Origin: an uncultured Paracoccaceae bacterium | GTDB taxonomy: Bacteria; Pseudomonadota; Alphaproteobacteria; Rhodobacterales; Rhodobacteraceae | Direction of reading: 5' to 3' | Length of the DNA stretch: 64,000 nt | NCBI GenBank assembly: GCA_947500825.1 | Contig: CANMTR010000001.1 | Coordinates: 248,001-312,000, forward strand | Shown here: piece after piece, positions 45,976 to 54,100 of the stretch | Numbering within the stretch: the stretch's first letter is position 1 | Layout of the letters: each line of letters begins with the position of its first letter | Program-made: the position numbers and the translations under genes | Notes under the pieces: model-generated | Told to the model about the DNA's origin: nothing | Databases searched by the model: none | The model's input: only the letters and a program-made list of their open reading frames with translations

Positions 45976-46755
45976 ATGTCCCGCCCGCTCATCGGCATCA
46001 TCGCAAATCACCACCTGATCGACGGGGCCTACGAGATCCACGGCGGTGGTCGCATGATCTCGGAAGGGGTGGCGCAGGTCTCGGACGCGCTGCCGGTCAT
46101 CGTTCCGGCCGACCCCGAGTTGGTGAGTGTCGCGGACCTCCTGGAGCAGTTCGACGGCTTCCTGTTTCCCGGCGGGCGGCCCAACGTGCATCCGGAGGAA
46201 TACGGCCACGACGCCACCAAGGCGCATGGCACGTTCGACCGCGGGCGCGACAAGATCGCGCTGCCGCTGATCCGGGCGCTGGTGGAACGGGGCCAGCCCC
46301 TCCTGGCGATCTGCCGCGGATATCAGGAGGTGAACGTGGCGATGGGCGGGACGCTCCACCCGGAGATCCGGGACCTGCCGGGCCGGTCGAACCATCGCAT
46401 GCCCCCGGACGGCACGATCGAGGAGAAGTTCGCCCTGCGCCACGAGGTGACCTTCACCGATGGCGGGCCGTTCCATCGGCTGATGGGCGAGCGCACCGTC
46501 ATGACGAACACCCTCCACGGACAGGGGGTGGAGGTCGCGGCACCGCGCTTCGTGGTGGACGGACGCGCGCCGGACGGAACGCCGGAAGCTTCCTACGTCG
46601 CCGAGGCGCCGGGCTTCACCCTGTCGGTGCAATGGCACCCCGAGTACCGCGCAGGCTTCGACCCGGTATCGCGCAAGCTGTTCGGGGCGTTCGGCGAGGC
46701 CGCACGGGCCTGGCGCCGCGGGGCCGAGCCCGCCTCCGTGCGCGCCATCGCCTGA
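45976..46755 (+). CDS. class-I glutamine amidotransferase-like hydrolase (PuuD/GGHase type)
   Basis: A 259-residue gamma-glutamyl-GABA hydrolase-like enzyme. The catalytic triad can be read as C113 (LLAICRGYQE), H221 and E223 (QWHPEYRAG). FLFPGGRPNVHP is the oxyanion-side loop. In PuuD this frees GABA in putrescine degradation; no other puu gene is adjacent, so the substrate is open. aggagg five bases upstream fixes ATG 45976. Confidence 0.9.
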   Translation: MSRPLIGIIANHHLIDGAYEIHGGGRMISEGVAQVSDALPVIVPADPELVSVADLLEQFDGFLFPGGRPNVHPEEYGHDATKAHGTFDRGRDKIALPLIRALVERGQPLLAICRGYQEVNVAMGGTLHPEIRDLPGRSNHRMPPDGTIEEKFALRHEVTFTDGGPFHRLMGERTVMTNTLHGQGVEVAAPRFVVDGRAPDGTPEASYVAEAPGFTLSVQWHPEYRAGFDPVSRKLFGAFGEAARAWRRGAEPASVRAIA

Positions 46756-47184
46756 TCACTCGGTGCGCTCCGGCCGGGGTTCCGGCCGAGGTGCTGCGCC
46801 GACGATATCCTCGTCGGTGTCGCCCATGGCCAAGGGGGAGACCGGACCCCCCTGCGGCTCTTCGTCGAAGATGCCCCGCGCGTAATCGCGCACCGCGTCG
46901 ATTACGGCCACCCCCGGGTCCTGCCGGCACCGTACGGCGATGTCGGTCACGGCGTCGATGCCGGCATCGGTGGAGAGTGCCGTGTCCTCGGAGGGGACCT
47001 GGCCCGCGTCGAGCCGCCCCGCGAGGTAGCCCAGTGTCCAGTCGCCGACCTGGGCGAGGTAGGGCGCGCTGCCTTCGCCGATGACCTCACGGCAGGCCAG
47101 CGTGGCGATCCCGCCCGCACGGGCCTCCTGCGCGGAGGACGGGGCCGGGAGCGCCAGGACGAGGACGGCGAGGGCTCTGATCAT
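46756..47184 (-). CDS. secreted small protein, HdeA/Rap1a-like pattern
   Basis: A 142-residue protein with a signal peptide (1-18, ending SSAQ). The mature part has two Cys, in TLACREV and VRCRQDPG, and a WTLGYLAGRLDAG segment. The Cys...W..GYL...CR..P arrangement recalls HdeA or Rap1a-like small periplasmic proteins, which is a weak match. The C-terminal tail is acidic and Pro-rich. ATG 47184 has ggag six bases upstream. It abuts the convergent amidotransferase gene with no gap. Function unknown. Confidence 0.6.
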   Translation of the reverse strand: MIRALAVLVLALPAPSSAQEARAGGIATLACREVIGEGSAPYLAQVGDWTLGYLAGRLDAGQVPSEDTALSTDAGIDAVTDIAVRCRQDPGVAVIDAVRDYARGIFDEEPQGGPVSPLAMGDTDEDIVGAAPRPEPRPERTE

Positions 47185-47286
47185 CGATATCTCCGGGAGG
47201 GGCGTCAGGCGGGGAAACGGGTACCTCGTGCGATGCGTTCCCCGGGCGCCCTTGCTACGGGTATCGGCTACGCCTAAGGGACCGGC

Positions 47287-48075
47287 ATGGATGTCGTGAC
47301 ACTCGGTTTTCTGGCGAGCCTCGCCGCCGGACTCATGACCGGGGTCGGTGCGCTGCCGGTCCTGTTCGGACGCGCGGTCTCGCGGCGGTCGGCGGACATG
47401 TTCCTCGGCTTCGCCGCGGGGGTGATGCTGTCGGCCTCCTACTTCTCGCTGATCCTGCCGGGGATCGACGCGGCGCGGCCCGATTACGGCGACACGGGTG
47501 CCGCGCTCGTCGCGGCAGGGGGCGTCGCGCTGGGCGCGATCTTCGTCGCGATGATGAACCACGTCCTGCCGCACGAGCATTTCGAGGGCCGGCGCGAGGG
47601 CGCCACCGGCGCCGAGCTGGCGCGCATGTGGCTGTTCGTCATGGCGATCACGATCCACAACTTCCCCGAGGGGCTCGCCGTCGGCGTGGGCTTCGGCGGG
47701 GGCAACGTGCAGAACGGCCTGTCGCTGGCCATCGGGATCGGGCTTCAGAACGCCCCCGAGGGACTCGCGGTGGCGGTGTCGCTCCTGGCGGTCGGGTACA
47801 GCCGGGGCCGGTCGACCCTGATCGCGCTGGCCACGGGCCTGGTCGAGCCCCTGGGCGGGGCGCTGGGCATCTGGGCCGTCCAGGCGTCGCAGGCGCTCCT
47901 GCCCTGGGGCCTGACCTTCGCTGCGGGGGCGATGCTGTACATCATCAGCCACGAGATCATTCCCGACACCCACCGTAACGGCAACGAGAACCGCGCCACG
48001 GCCGGGCTTCTTGCCGGGCTGATCCTGATGATGGTGCTCGACGTCTCGGCGCTGTCGTGGTTCTCGGGCGGGTAG
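47287..48075 (+). CDS. ZIP-family metal transporter (GufA/ZupT type)
   Basis: A 262-residue membrane protein with about eight spans. The metal-binding TM4 motif is TIHNFPEGLAVGVGF, and TM5 has GLQNAPEGLAVAVS, the GufA-group form of HNxPEG. MNHVLPHEHFEG is a His-containing loop. It would import zinc, iron or other divalent ions. Divergent from the secreted-protein gene, with a 102-base gap in which no clear operator was seen. Confidence 0.92.
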   Translation: MDVVTLGFLASLAAGLMTGVGALPVLFGRAVSRRSADMFLGFAAGVMLSASYFSLILPGIDAARPDYGDTGAALVAAGGVALGAIFVAMMNHVLPHEHFEGRREGATGAELARMWLFVMAITIHNFPEGLAVGVGFGGGNVQNGLSLAIGIGLQNAPEGLAVAVSLLAVGYSRGRSTLIALATGLVEPLGGALGIWAVQASQALLPWGLTFAAGAMLYIISHEIIPDTHRNGNENRATAGLLAGLILMMVLDVSALSWFSGG

Positions 48076-48106
48076 CATCGGGCCAATCGGAGAAGGGGGA
48101 CAGCGG

Positions 48107-49732
48107 ATGGCCGCCACGAGGGAGCGCCTCTACCTCTACGACACGACGCTGAGGGACGGGCAGCAGACCCAGGGCGTGCAGTTCTCCGTCTCCGAGAAGT
48201 TGGCGATCGCGACCATGCTGGACGAGCTTGGCGTGGATTACATCGAAGGGGGCTGGCCCGGGGCGAATCCAACCGACAGCGCCTTCTTCGAAGCGGGGCT
48301 GAAGACCCGCGCGACCGTCGCGGCCTTCGGCATGACCAAGCGCGCAGGTCGATCGGCGGCGAACGACGATGTCCTGGCGAATGTCCTGAACGCGAGAACG
48401 CCGGCCGTATGCCTGGTGGGCAAGACCGACCCATGGCACGTCGAGGCCGCGCTGGGCATATCCCGGCAGGAGAACCTGGAAAATATCCGTGCCTCGGTCG
48501 CCCATTGCGTGGCCGAGCGACGGGAGGCGATCTTCGACGCCGAGCATTTCTTCGACGGTTACGCGCGTGACCCCGATCATGCGCTGGAGTGCCTGCACGT
48601 GGCGATGGCGGGTGGCGCCCGGTGGATCGTGCTGTGCGACACCAATGGCGGAACCCTGCCCGTGCGGGTGGGCGAGATCGTGTCCGAGGTGATCGCGGCC
48701 GGGATTCCGGGGGCACGGCTGGGCATACACGCCCACGACGACACTGGCATGGCCGTCGCCTGCTCCCTGGCCGCGGTGGACGCGGGCGCGCGGCAGGTGC
48801 AGGGGACGCTGAACGGGCTGGGCGAACGCTGCGGCAACGCGGACCTCGTGAGCCTGATCCCCACGCTCTCGGCAAAGCCCGCCTATGCCGACCGTTTCGA
48901 GACGGGCGTGACCCCGGAAGCTCTGTCGGACCTAACGCGGATCTCGCGGCGGCTTGACGAGATCCTCAATCGGGTGCCCCGGAGCGGCGCGCCCTATGTC
49001 GGGGCATCAGCGTTCGCGCACAAGGCGGGGCTTCACGCCTCTGCCATCGCCAAGGCGCCCGGCCTCTACGAGCATGTGGAGCCCGCCAGCGTGGGCAATG
49101 CCCGGATCGTGCCGATGTCGAACCAGGCGGGGCAGTCGAACCTGCGGGCGCGACTTCTCGACATGGGTGTGGAGGTCGCCAAGGGCGATCCGCGGCTGGC
49201 GCGCATCCTCGACGAGATCAAGGCGCGGGAGGATCGCGGCTATTCCTACGACACCGCGCAGGCGAGCTTCGAGCTGGTCGCGCGCGAGGGGCTGGGGCGG
49301 ATGCCGAGCTTCTTCGAGGTGAAGCGCTACCGCGTCACCGTGGAGCGGCGGAAGAACAAGCACGACCGGATGGTGTCGCTGTCGGAGGCCGTGGTGGTGG
49401 TGAAGATCGGGGAGGAAAAGCGCCTGTCGGTCAGCGAGAGCCTGGACGAGGCCGGCTCCGACCGGGGGCCGGTCAATGCCCTGTCGAAGGCGCTGGCCAA
49501 GGATCTGGGCCCCTACCAGGCGGCGATCGACGACATGCGGCTGGTGGACTTCAAGGTAAGGATCACCCAGGGCGGGACCGAGGCCGTGACCCGCGTCGTC
49601 ATCGACAGCGAGGACGGGCAGGGGCGGCGCTGGTCCACGGTGGGCGTCTCGGCCAATATCGTCGACGCCTCCTTCGATGCGCTCCTCGACGCGGTGACGT
49701 GGAAGCTGATCCGCGACGCCGGCCACGCGTGA
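48107..49732 (+). CDS. cimA: CimA, (R)-citramalate synthase
   Basis: A 541-residue DRE-TIM aldolase. YDTTLRDGQQTQGVQFSV holds the catalytic Arg-Asp. GIHAHDDTGMAVA supplies the metal-binding His pair with NGLGERCGNADL. The C-terminal LeuA-type regulatory domain (about 400-541) gives feedback control. It condenses acetyl-CoA and pyruvate to citramalate for isoleucine synthesis. The length and QGVQFS segment fit citramalate synthase better than 2-isopropylmalate synthase. Confidence 0.9.
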   Translation: MAATRERLYLYDTTLRDGQQTQGVQFSVSEKLAIATMLDELGVDYIEGGWPGANPTDSAFFEAGLKTRATVAAFGMTKRAGRSAANDDVLANVLNARTPAVCLVGKTDPWHVEAALGISRQENLENIRASVAHCVAERREAIFDAEHFFDGYARDPDHALECLHVAMAGGARWIVLCDTNGGTLPVRVGEIVSEVIAAGIPGARLGIHAHDDTGMAVACSLAAVDAGARQVQGTLNGLGERCGNADLVSLIPTLSAKPAYADRFETGVTPEALSDLTRISRRLDEILNRVPRSGAPYVGASAFAHKAGLHASAIAKAPGLYEHVEPASVGNARIVPMSNQAGQSNLRARLLDMGVEVAKGDPRLARILDEIKAREDRGYSYDTAQASFELVAREGLGRMPSFFEVKRYRVTVERRKNKHDRMVSLSEAVVVVKIGEEKRLSVSESLDEAGSDRGPVNALSKALAKDLGPYQAAIDDMRLVDFKVRITQGGTEAVTRVVIDSEDGQGRRWSTVGVSANIVDASFDALLDAVTWKLIRDAGHA

Positions 49733-49770
49733 CCTAGATCGCCGCCCGAGCCAGCCCGGAGGCCCGCCAG

Positions 49771-50505
49771 ATGTCCGTCAACGACTGCGCCGAGATCGTC
49801 CGATCGGGAGATCCCGACCGTTTCCTCGCCGCGATGGCCGCGCCACCGGCCGCGAGGGGCGTCCTGTTCCCGGTCTATGCCCTGAACGTCGAGGCGGCGC
49901 GGGCGCCCTGGGTGACGGCGGAGCCGATGATCGCCGAGATCCGCCTGCAATTCTGGCGCGACGCGCTGGACGAGATCGCGGACGGCAAGGACCCTCGGCG
50001 TCACGAGGTAATCGAGCCGCTTTCGGAGGTGATCGACGCCGAGGGTGCGCGGCTCCTCGACCTCGCCGTGGCCGCGCGGCGCTGGGAGATCGCGCGCGAG
50101 CCCTTCGCGGGTGTGGCGCCGCTGCGGGGGCATCTGTGGGATCTGGCGGGGGGGCTGATGTGGGCGGCGGCCCGCGCCCTGGGGGCCAAGGACGAGGACG
50201 CCGTGCGCGGCACGGGATACGCAGGCGGGCTGGCCGGATGGCTGGTGGCGGTGCCGGAGTTGACGGCACGCGGGCTCGCACCCTTGCCCGACGACAGCGA
50301 TGCCGGCATCCGCGCGCTTGCCGAGGAAGGTCTCGACCATCTGCGGCCCGTGAGCCGCCCCGCGCGGCCCGCGGCGCTCGCCGCGTGGGAGGCCGCACCG
50401 GTGCTGAAGGCCGCGCGGCGACGTCCCGCGCTGGTGCGCGAGGGGGGGCTGGTGCGCGCGCCCTTCGCCCGGCGCGCGCGATTGATCCGGATGGCGCTGC
50501 TCTAG
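49771..50505 (+). CDS. SQS/PSY-family protein resembling complex I assembly factor NDUFAF6
   Basis: A 244-residue member of the squalene/phytoene synthase superfamily. The N-terminal VYALNVEAARAPWV and EIRLQFWRDALDEIADG resemble NDUFAF6-like proteins more than true prenyl synthases. The second Asp-rich motif of active enzymes was not found, so a non-catalytic or altered role is possible. In mitochondria NDUFAF6 helps complex I assembly; the bacterial role is inference. Its stop overlaps that of the convergent MFS gene. Confidence 0.75.
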   Translation: MSVNDCAEIVRSGDPDRFLAAMAAPPAARGVLFPVYALNVEAARAPWVTAEPMIAEIRLQFWRDALDEIADGKDPRRHEVIEPLSEVIDAEGARLLDLAVAARRWEIAREPFAGVAPLRGHLWDLAGGLMWAAARALGAKDEDAVRGTGYAGGLAGWLVAVPELTARGLAPLPDDSDAGIRALAEEGLDHLRPVSRPARPAALAAWEAAPVLKAARRRPALVREGGLVRAPFARRARLIRMALL

Positions 50506-51704
50506 GCCGGGTCGGCGCGGGGACGCAGGGCGAGCCAGATCAGCGCGCCGCCCGCCAGCGCGAGGAACGGCACCATGGCAAGGTTGACGGCCGCCCAGCC
50601 TGCCTGCGCCGACCCGCCCGCGCAGTTCATCAGCCCGCCCGAGGCAAGGGACGCCAGCGTCACGAAGCCGAAGACCATCAGGTCGTTGAGGCCCTGCACC
50701 CGGCCCCGCTCCTCGGCCGTGTGGGCGGCGGCGAGCATGGAGGTCGCTCCGATGAAGCCGAAATTCCAGCCGAGGCCCAGCAGGACCAGCGCGGCGAAGA
50801 AGTTCGCCAGGTCCACGCCCGCGAGCGCGACGCCCCCGGCGGCGGCCAGGCAGACGAGGCCGGCCGAGACGATCCGAGTGGCCCCGAACCGCGCGATCAG
50901 GTGCCCGGTAAAGAACGAGGGGGCGTACATGGCCAGGACATGGCCGGTGACCACGTCGGCCGCGCGCCCCTGCGAGAAGCCGCAGCCGACCACGGCGAGG
51001 GGCGTGGAGGTCATGACCAGGTTCATCAGCGCGTAGGCGACCATGGCGCAGACGATGGCCACCGCGATGCGCGGTGTGGCCAGAAGCTGCGCCCGCGTCC
51101 GGCCCCGGGGCGCGGACCCGTCCGGCGCGGGCGGCGGTGGGATGCGCAGGGCCAGGAACAGGGCCGATCCGGCGAGGTTCAGCGCCGCCACGGCGAGATA
51201 GACGCCCAGGAAGGGGATCGCGGTGCCCGATGTGAGCTTGACGAGTTGCGGGCCGATCACCGCCGCCGCGAGGCCGCCCGCGAGGACGTAGGAGATCGCC
51301 TTGGGGCGGAACGCCTCCGACGCCGTGTCGGCGGCGGCGAAGCGGTAGAAACCCAGCGACGACATGAACACGCCCGATCCCAGCGCCCCGAGGGCGAAGA
51401 CGGGGAAGCTGCCGAGATAGAGCCCGGCTGCCGAGACGAGCGCGCCCGCCGCCCCGGCGACGGTGCCCGTCCAGAACCCCGCGCGGCGCCCGTGGCGCTG
51501 CATCAGCGCCGACATCGGTGTGGCCGCCAGCATCGAGCCCAGCACGATGGCCGAGATCGGCAGCGTCGCGAGGCAGGGCACGGGGCTCAGCATCTGTCCG
51601 GCGAGCCCGCCCACGACGAACAGCATCGGCAGTTGCGCGCCAAGGATCGCCTGCGCGGCGATCAGCACGGCGACGTTGCGGCGGGCGGCAAGAGGCTGGT
51701 CCAT
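50502..51704 (-). CDS. MFS transporter
   Basis: A 400-residue major-facilitator protein with about 12 spans. The loop 2-3 motif appears as ALMQRHGRRAGFW, and the central loop carries PPPPAPDGSAPRGR. The YPRO-like GLGWNFGFIGATSMLA is in the second half. The substrate is unknown; the pattern is like exporters of the Rhodobacterales MFS set. It starts at ATG 51704, and its stop overlaps the SQS/PSY-like gene. Confidence 0.88.
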   Translation of the reverse strand: MDQPLAARRNVAVLIAAQAILGAQLPMLFVVGGLAGQMLSPVPCLATLPISAIVLGSMLAATPMSALMQRHGRRAGFWTGTVAGAAGALVSAAGLYLGSFPVFALGALGSGVFMSSLGFYRFAAADTASEAFRPKAISYVLAGGLAAAVIGPQLVKLTSGTAIPFLGVYLAVAALNLAGSALFLALRIPPPPAPDGSAPRGRTRAQLLATPRIAVAIVCAMVAYALMNLVMTSTPLAVVGCGFSQGRAADVVTGHVLAMYAPSFFTGHLIARFGATRIVSAGLVCLAAAGGVALAGVDLANFFAALVLLGLGWNFGFIGATSMLAAAHTAEERGRVQGLNDLMVFGFVTLASLASGGLMNCAGGSAQAGWAAVNLAMVPFLALAGGALIWLALRPRADPA

Positions 51705-51859
51705 GCGCCGAGCGGTAGCGCGATGCGTGGTCCGGGGAAAGCCCGGTTGACCCCCCGGCCGCGCATGTCATCTTGCATCTTGATGGCCCCGCGCCCGGCG
51801 CCGGGGCGCCGGAACCGGGCGAAGGCCATGCTGCGATCCCCGCGGAGCGGAATCCGACA

Positions 51860-52615
51860 ATGCGTGTGCTGATGCTGGCGGGAACCCAAGAGGCGCGGCA
51901 GGTGGCCGCCGCACTGGGCCAGGTGCGCGGCCTGACCGTGATCGCGTCGGTCGCGGTCGCGACGCGGGCGCCCTCGGCGTTGGGCGTGCCGACGCGGATC
52001 GGCAGTTTCGGCGGTGACGCGGGGTTCGAGCGATACCTCGACCGGGAGGGGATCGCCGCGGTGCTGGACGCGACGCACCCGTTCTCGGCCGGGATCTCCC
52101 ACCGCAGCGCGCGGATCTGCGCCGCTCACGGCCTTCCCTATGCGCAGATCCTGCGCCCGTCCTGGTGCCCGGGCCCCGGGGACGACTGGATGTTCGCCGA
52201 GGACGAGGCCGCGGTGGCTGCCGCGGTGCCGGAGGGGGCGCGGGTGTTCCTGGCCACGGGGCGCCAGCGGATCGACGCCTACGGCGCGATGCCGGGCCGG
52301 ACGGTCCTGGTCCGCCAGATCGACCGCGCGCCCGATGCGCCGCCCCCCTTCGAGGACGGGCACTGGATCGTGGGATCGCCGCCCTTCACCGTCGCCGACG
52401 AGGTGGCGCTGTTCTCGGGGCTGGGGATCGACTGGCTGGTCGTGCGCAACGCGGGCGGCTCGTCGAGCCGCTCGAAGCTCGACGCGGCGCGCAAGCTGGG
52501 TATCCGTGTGGCGATGATCCGGCGCCCTCTGCAGCCGGAGGCGGTGCGCCTCGACAGCGTCGCGGCGGCGCTGGGCTGGGTGCGGCGCCTGGTGATGGAC
52601 CCCACCCGTGGATGA
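51860..52615 (+). CDS. cobK: CobK, precorrin-6A reductase
   Basis: A 251-residue NADPH enzyme of aerobic cobalamin synthesis. MRVLMLAGTQEARQVA is the N-terminal nucleotide loop. VLDATHPFSAGIS is the hallmark CobK/CbiJ motif, with RPSWCPGPGDDW following. It is separated from cobS/cobT by about 20 kb here. The 155-base upstream gap shows no cobalamin riboswitch features that I could recognise. It overlaps the glycosylase gene by eight bases. Confidence 0.93.
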   Translation: MRVLMLAGTQEARQVAAALGQVRGLTVIASVAVATRAPSALGVPTRIGSFGGDAGFERYLDREGIAAVLDATHPFSAGISHRSARICAAHGLPYAQILRPSWCPGPGDDWMFAEDEAAVAAAVPEGARVFLATGRQRIDAYGAMPGRTVLVRQIDRAPDAPPPFEDGHWIVGSPPFTVADEVALFSGLGIDWLVVRNAGGSSSRSKLDAARKLGIRVAMIRRPLQPEAVRLDSVAAALGWVRRLVMDPTRG

Positions 52616-53237
52616 GCGTGTGCTCACCGGGCCCGGCGACGTGGCCGAGGGCGCGGCCTGGCTGGCCGACCGCGAGCCGCGCTTCGCCGCCGCGCTGGCC
52701 GAGACCGGCCCCTGGCCGGACCGGCTGAGGGGCGGGGGCTTTCCGGCGCTGGCCCGCGCGATCGTGTCGCAGCAGGTCAGCGTCGCCTCGGCGCGGGCGA
52801 TCGGCGACCGGGTCGCGGCGGCGGGGTTCGAGGACCCGGCCGCCGTCCGGCACGCGGAGGAGGCCACGTTGCGCGCCTGCGGCCTGTCGCGTCCCAAGGC
52901 GCGCTACCTGAGGGCGCTGGCAGAGGCGCGGATCGACTTCGACGCGCTGACGCGCCTGCCCTCGGACGACGTGGTCGCACGCCTCGTGGAGGTTCCCGGG
53001 ATCGGACGCTGGACGGCGGAGATCTATGCCCTGTTCTCGCTGGGCCGGGCGGACGTGTTCCCCGCCGGCGACCTGGCATTGCGGGAATCGGCGCGGCGGC
53101 TCTTCGGGCTGGCGGAACGTCCGGGCGAGGCGGGCCTGCGGGCGCTGGCCGAGCCGTGGCGGCCCTGGCGCGGTGTCGCGGCCCGCGGCCTCTGGGCCTG
53201 GTACGCGGTGGAGACCTCGCGCGAGGGCGTCGATTGA
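52608..53237 (+). CDS. AlkA-type DNA-3-methyladenine glycosylase
   Basis: A 209-residue HhH-GPD base-excision enzyme. FPALARAIVSQQVSVASARAIG is typical, and the helix-hairpin-helix is VEVPGIGRWTAEIYALFSLGRADVFPAGDLAL. The catalytic Asp is D155 (PAGDLAL). It excises alkylated purines. It lacks AlkA's N-terminal domain, a short form common in bacteria. GTG 52608 overlaps the cobK end. Confidence 0.9.
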   Translation: MDERVLTGPGDVAEGAAWLADREPRFAAALAETGPWPDRLRGGGFPALARAIVSQQVSVASARAIGDRVAAAGFEDPAAVRHAEEATLRACGLSRPKARYLRALAEARIDFDALTRLPSDDVVARLVEVPGIGRWTAEIYALFSLGRADVFPAGDLALRESARRLFGLAERPGEAGLRALAEPWRPWRGVAARGLWAWYAVETSREGVD

Positions 53238-53317
53238 CGCCGGGGGCGCGGGCCTTGTCCGGCGCGCCCCGCGCCACTAGACCGGGCTCGATCGTCGAGG
53301 ACCGGGAAGGAACGCGC

Positions 53318-53986
53318 ATGGCACGGGCACTGGAAAGCGGGCGCAAGGCCCCGGTATCGGGAACCGCGAAATCCGCGGTCGTCTTCCTGCACGGCTACGG
53401 TGCGGACGGCGCCGACCTGCTGGGGCTGGCCGATCCACTGTCCGAGCACCTGCCCGATACCGTGTTCCTGGCCCCCGACGCGCCGGAGAAGTCGGTCGTC
53501 AACCCGGCCGGCTACCAGTGGTTTCCGCTGCCGTGGCTCGACGGGTCCGACCCCGCGGAGGCGGAAGAGGGCTTCCGCCGCGCGGCCGACGACCTGGATG
53601 CCTATCTCGACGGGGTGCTAGAGGAAGAGGGCCTGACGGCCGACCGGCTGGTCGTGTTCGGCTTCAGCCAGGGCACGATGATGGCGCTGCACGTCGTCCT
53701 GCGGCGCCAGGACGAGGTGGCCGGGATCGTCGGGTTCTCGGGCCGGCTCATGTGGCCCGAGACACTGGAGGACGAGATCCGGGTGCGTCCGCCCGCGCTG
53801 CTCGTCCACGGCGATCAGGACGACGTGGTGCCCCCAGCCTCGCTTCCCGACGCGGCCCAGGCGCTCCAGGCCCAGGGGCTCGACGTCTATGCCCACGTGA
53901 TGAAGGGGACCGGCCACGGGATCGCGCCCGACGGGCTGCAGGTGGCGCTGGCCTTCATCCGCGAGCGGCTGGGCCTCGACGCCTGA
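53318..53986 (+). CDS. phospholipase/carboxylesterase (alpha/beta hydrolase)
   Basis: A 222-residue serine hydrolase of the YpfH/APT family. The triad reads S117 (GFSQG), D168 (VHGDQDDVVP) and H200 (GTGHG); FLHGYGADGADLL is the oxyanion loop. It hydrolyses short esters or thioesters. ATG 53318 has ggaagg about seven bases upstream; longer in-frame starts overlap the previous gene. Confidence 0.92.
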   Translation: MARALESGRKAPVSGTAKSAVVFLHGYGADGADLLGLADPLSEHLPDTVFLAPDAPEKSVVNPAGYQWFPLPWLDGSDPAEAEEGFRRAADDLDAYLDGVLEEEGLTADRLVVFGFSQGTMMALHVVLRRQDEVAGIVGFSGRLMWPETLEDEIRVRPPALLVHGDQDDVVPPASLPDAAQALQAQGLDVYAHVMKGTGHGIAPDGLQVALAFIRERLGLDA

Positions 53987-54100
53987 AGCCTGCCGGGCAC
54001 GTCAAAGGACATCGACGCTTGCAGATCGGCGCCGAAGTCTTAAACGCGTCGGCAAACATCCTGCGATATCGCTGACCGGGCGCGCCCGGAGGAGAGAGAC

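Noticed and set aside
47287-48075. Apparent loss of a metal-ligand His in the second ZIP motif (LQNAPEG)
   Set aside because: QNxPEG is the normal form in GufA-type ZIP proteins, so this is not a defect.
51705-51859. Possible cobalamin riboswitch before cobK
   Set aside because: No B12-box-like sequence or the needed paired regions were recognised in the 155-base gap.
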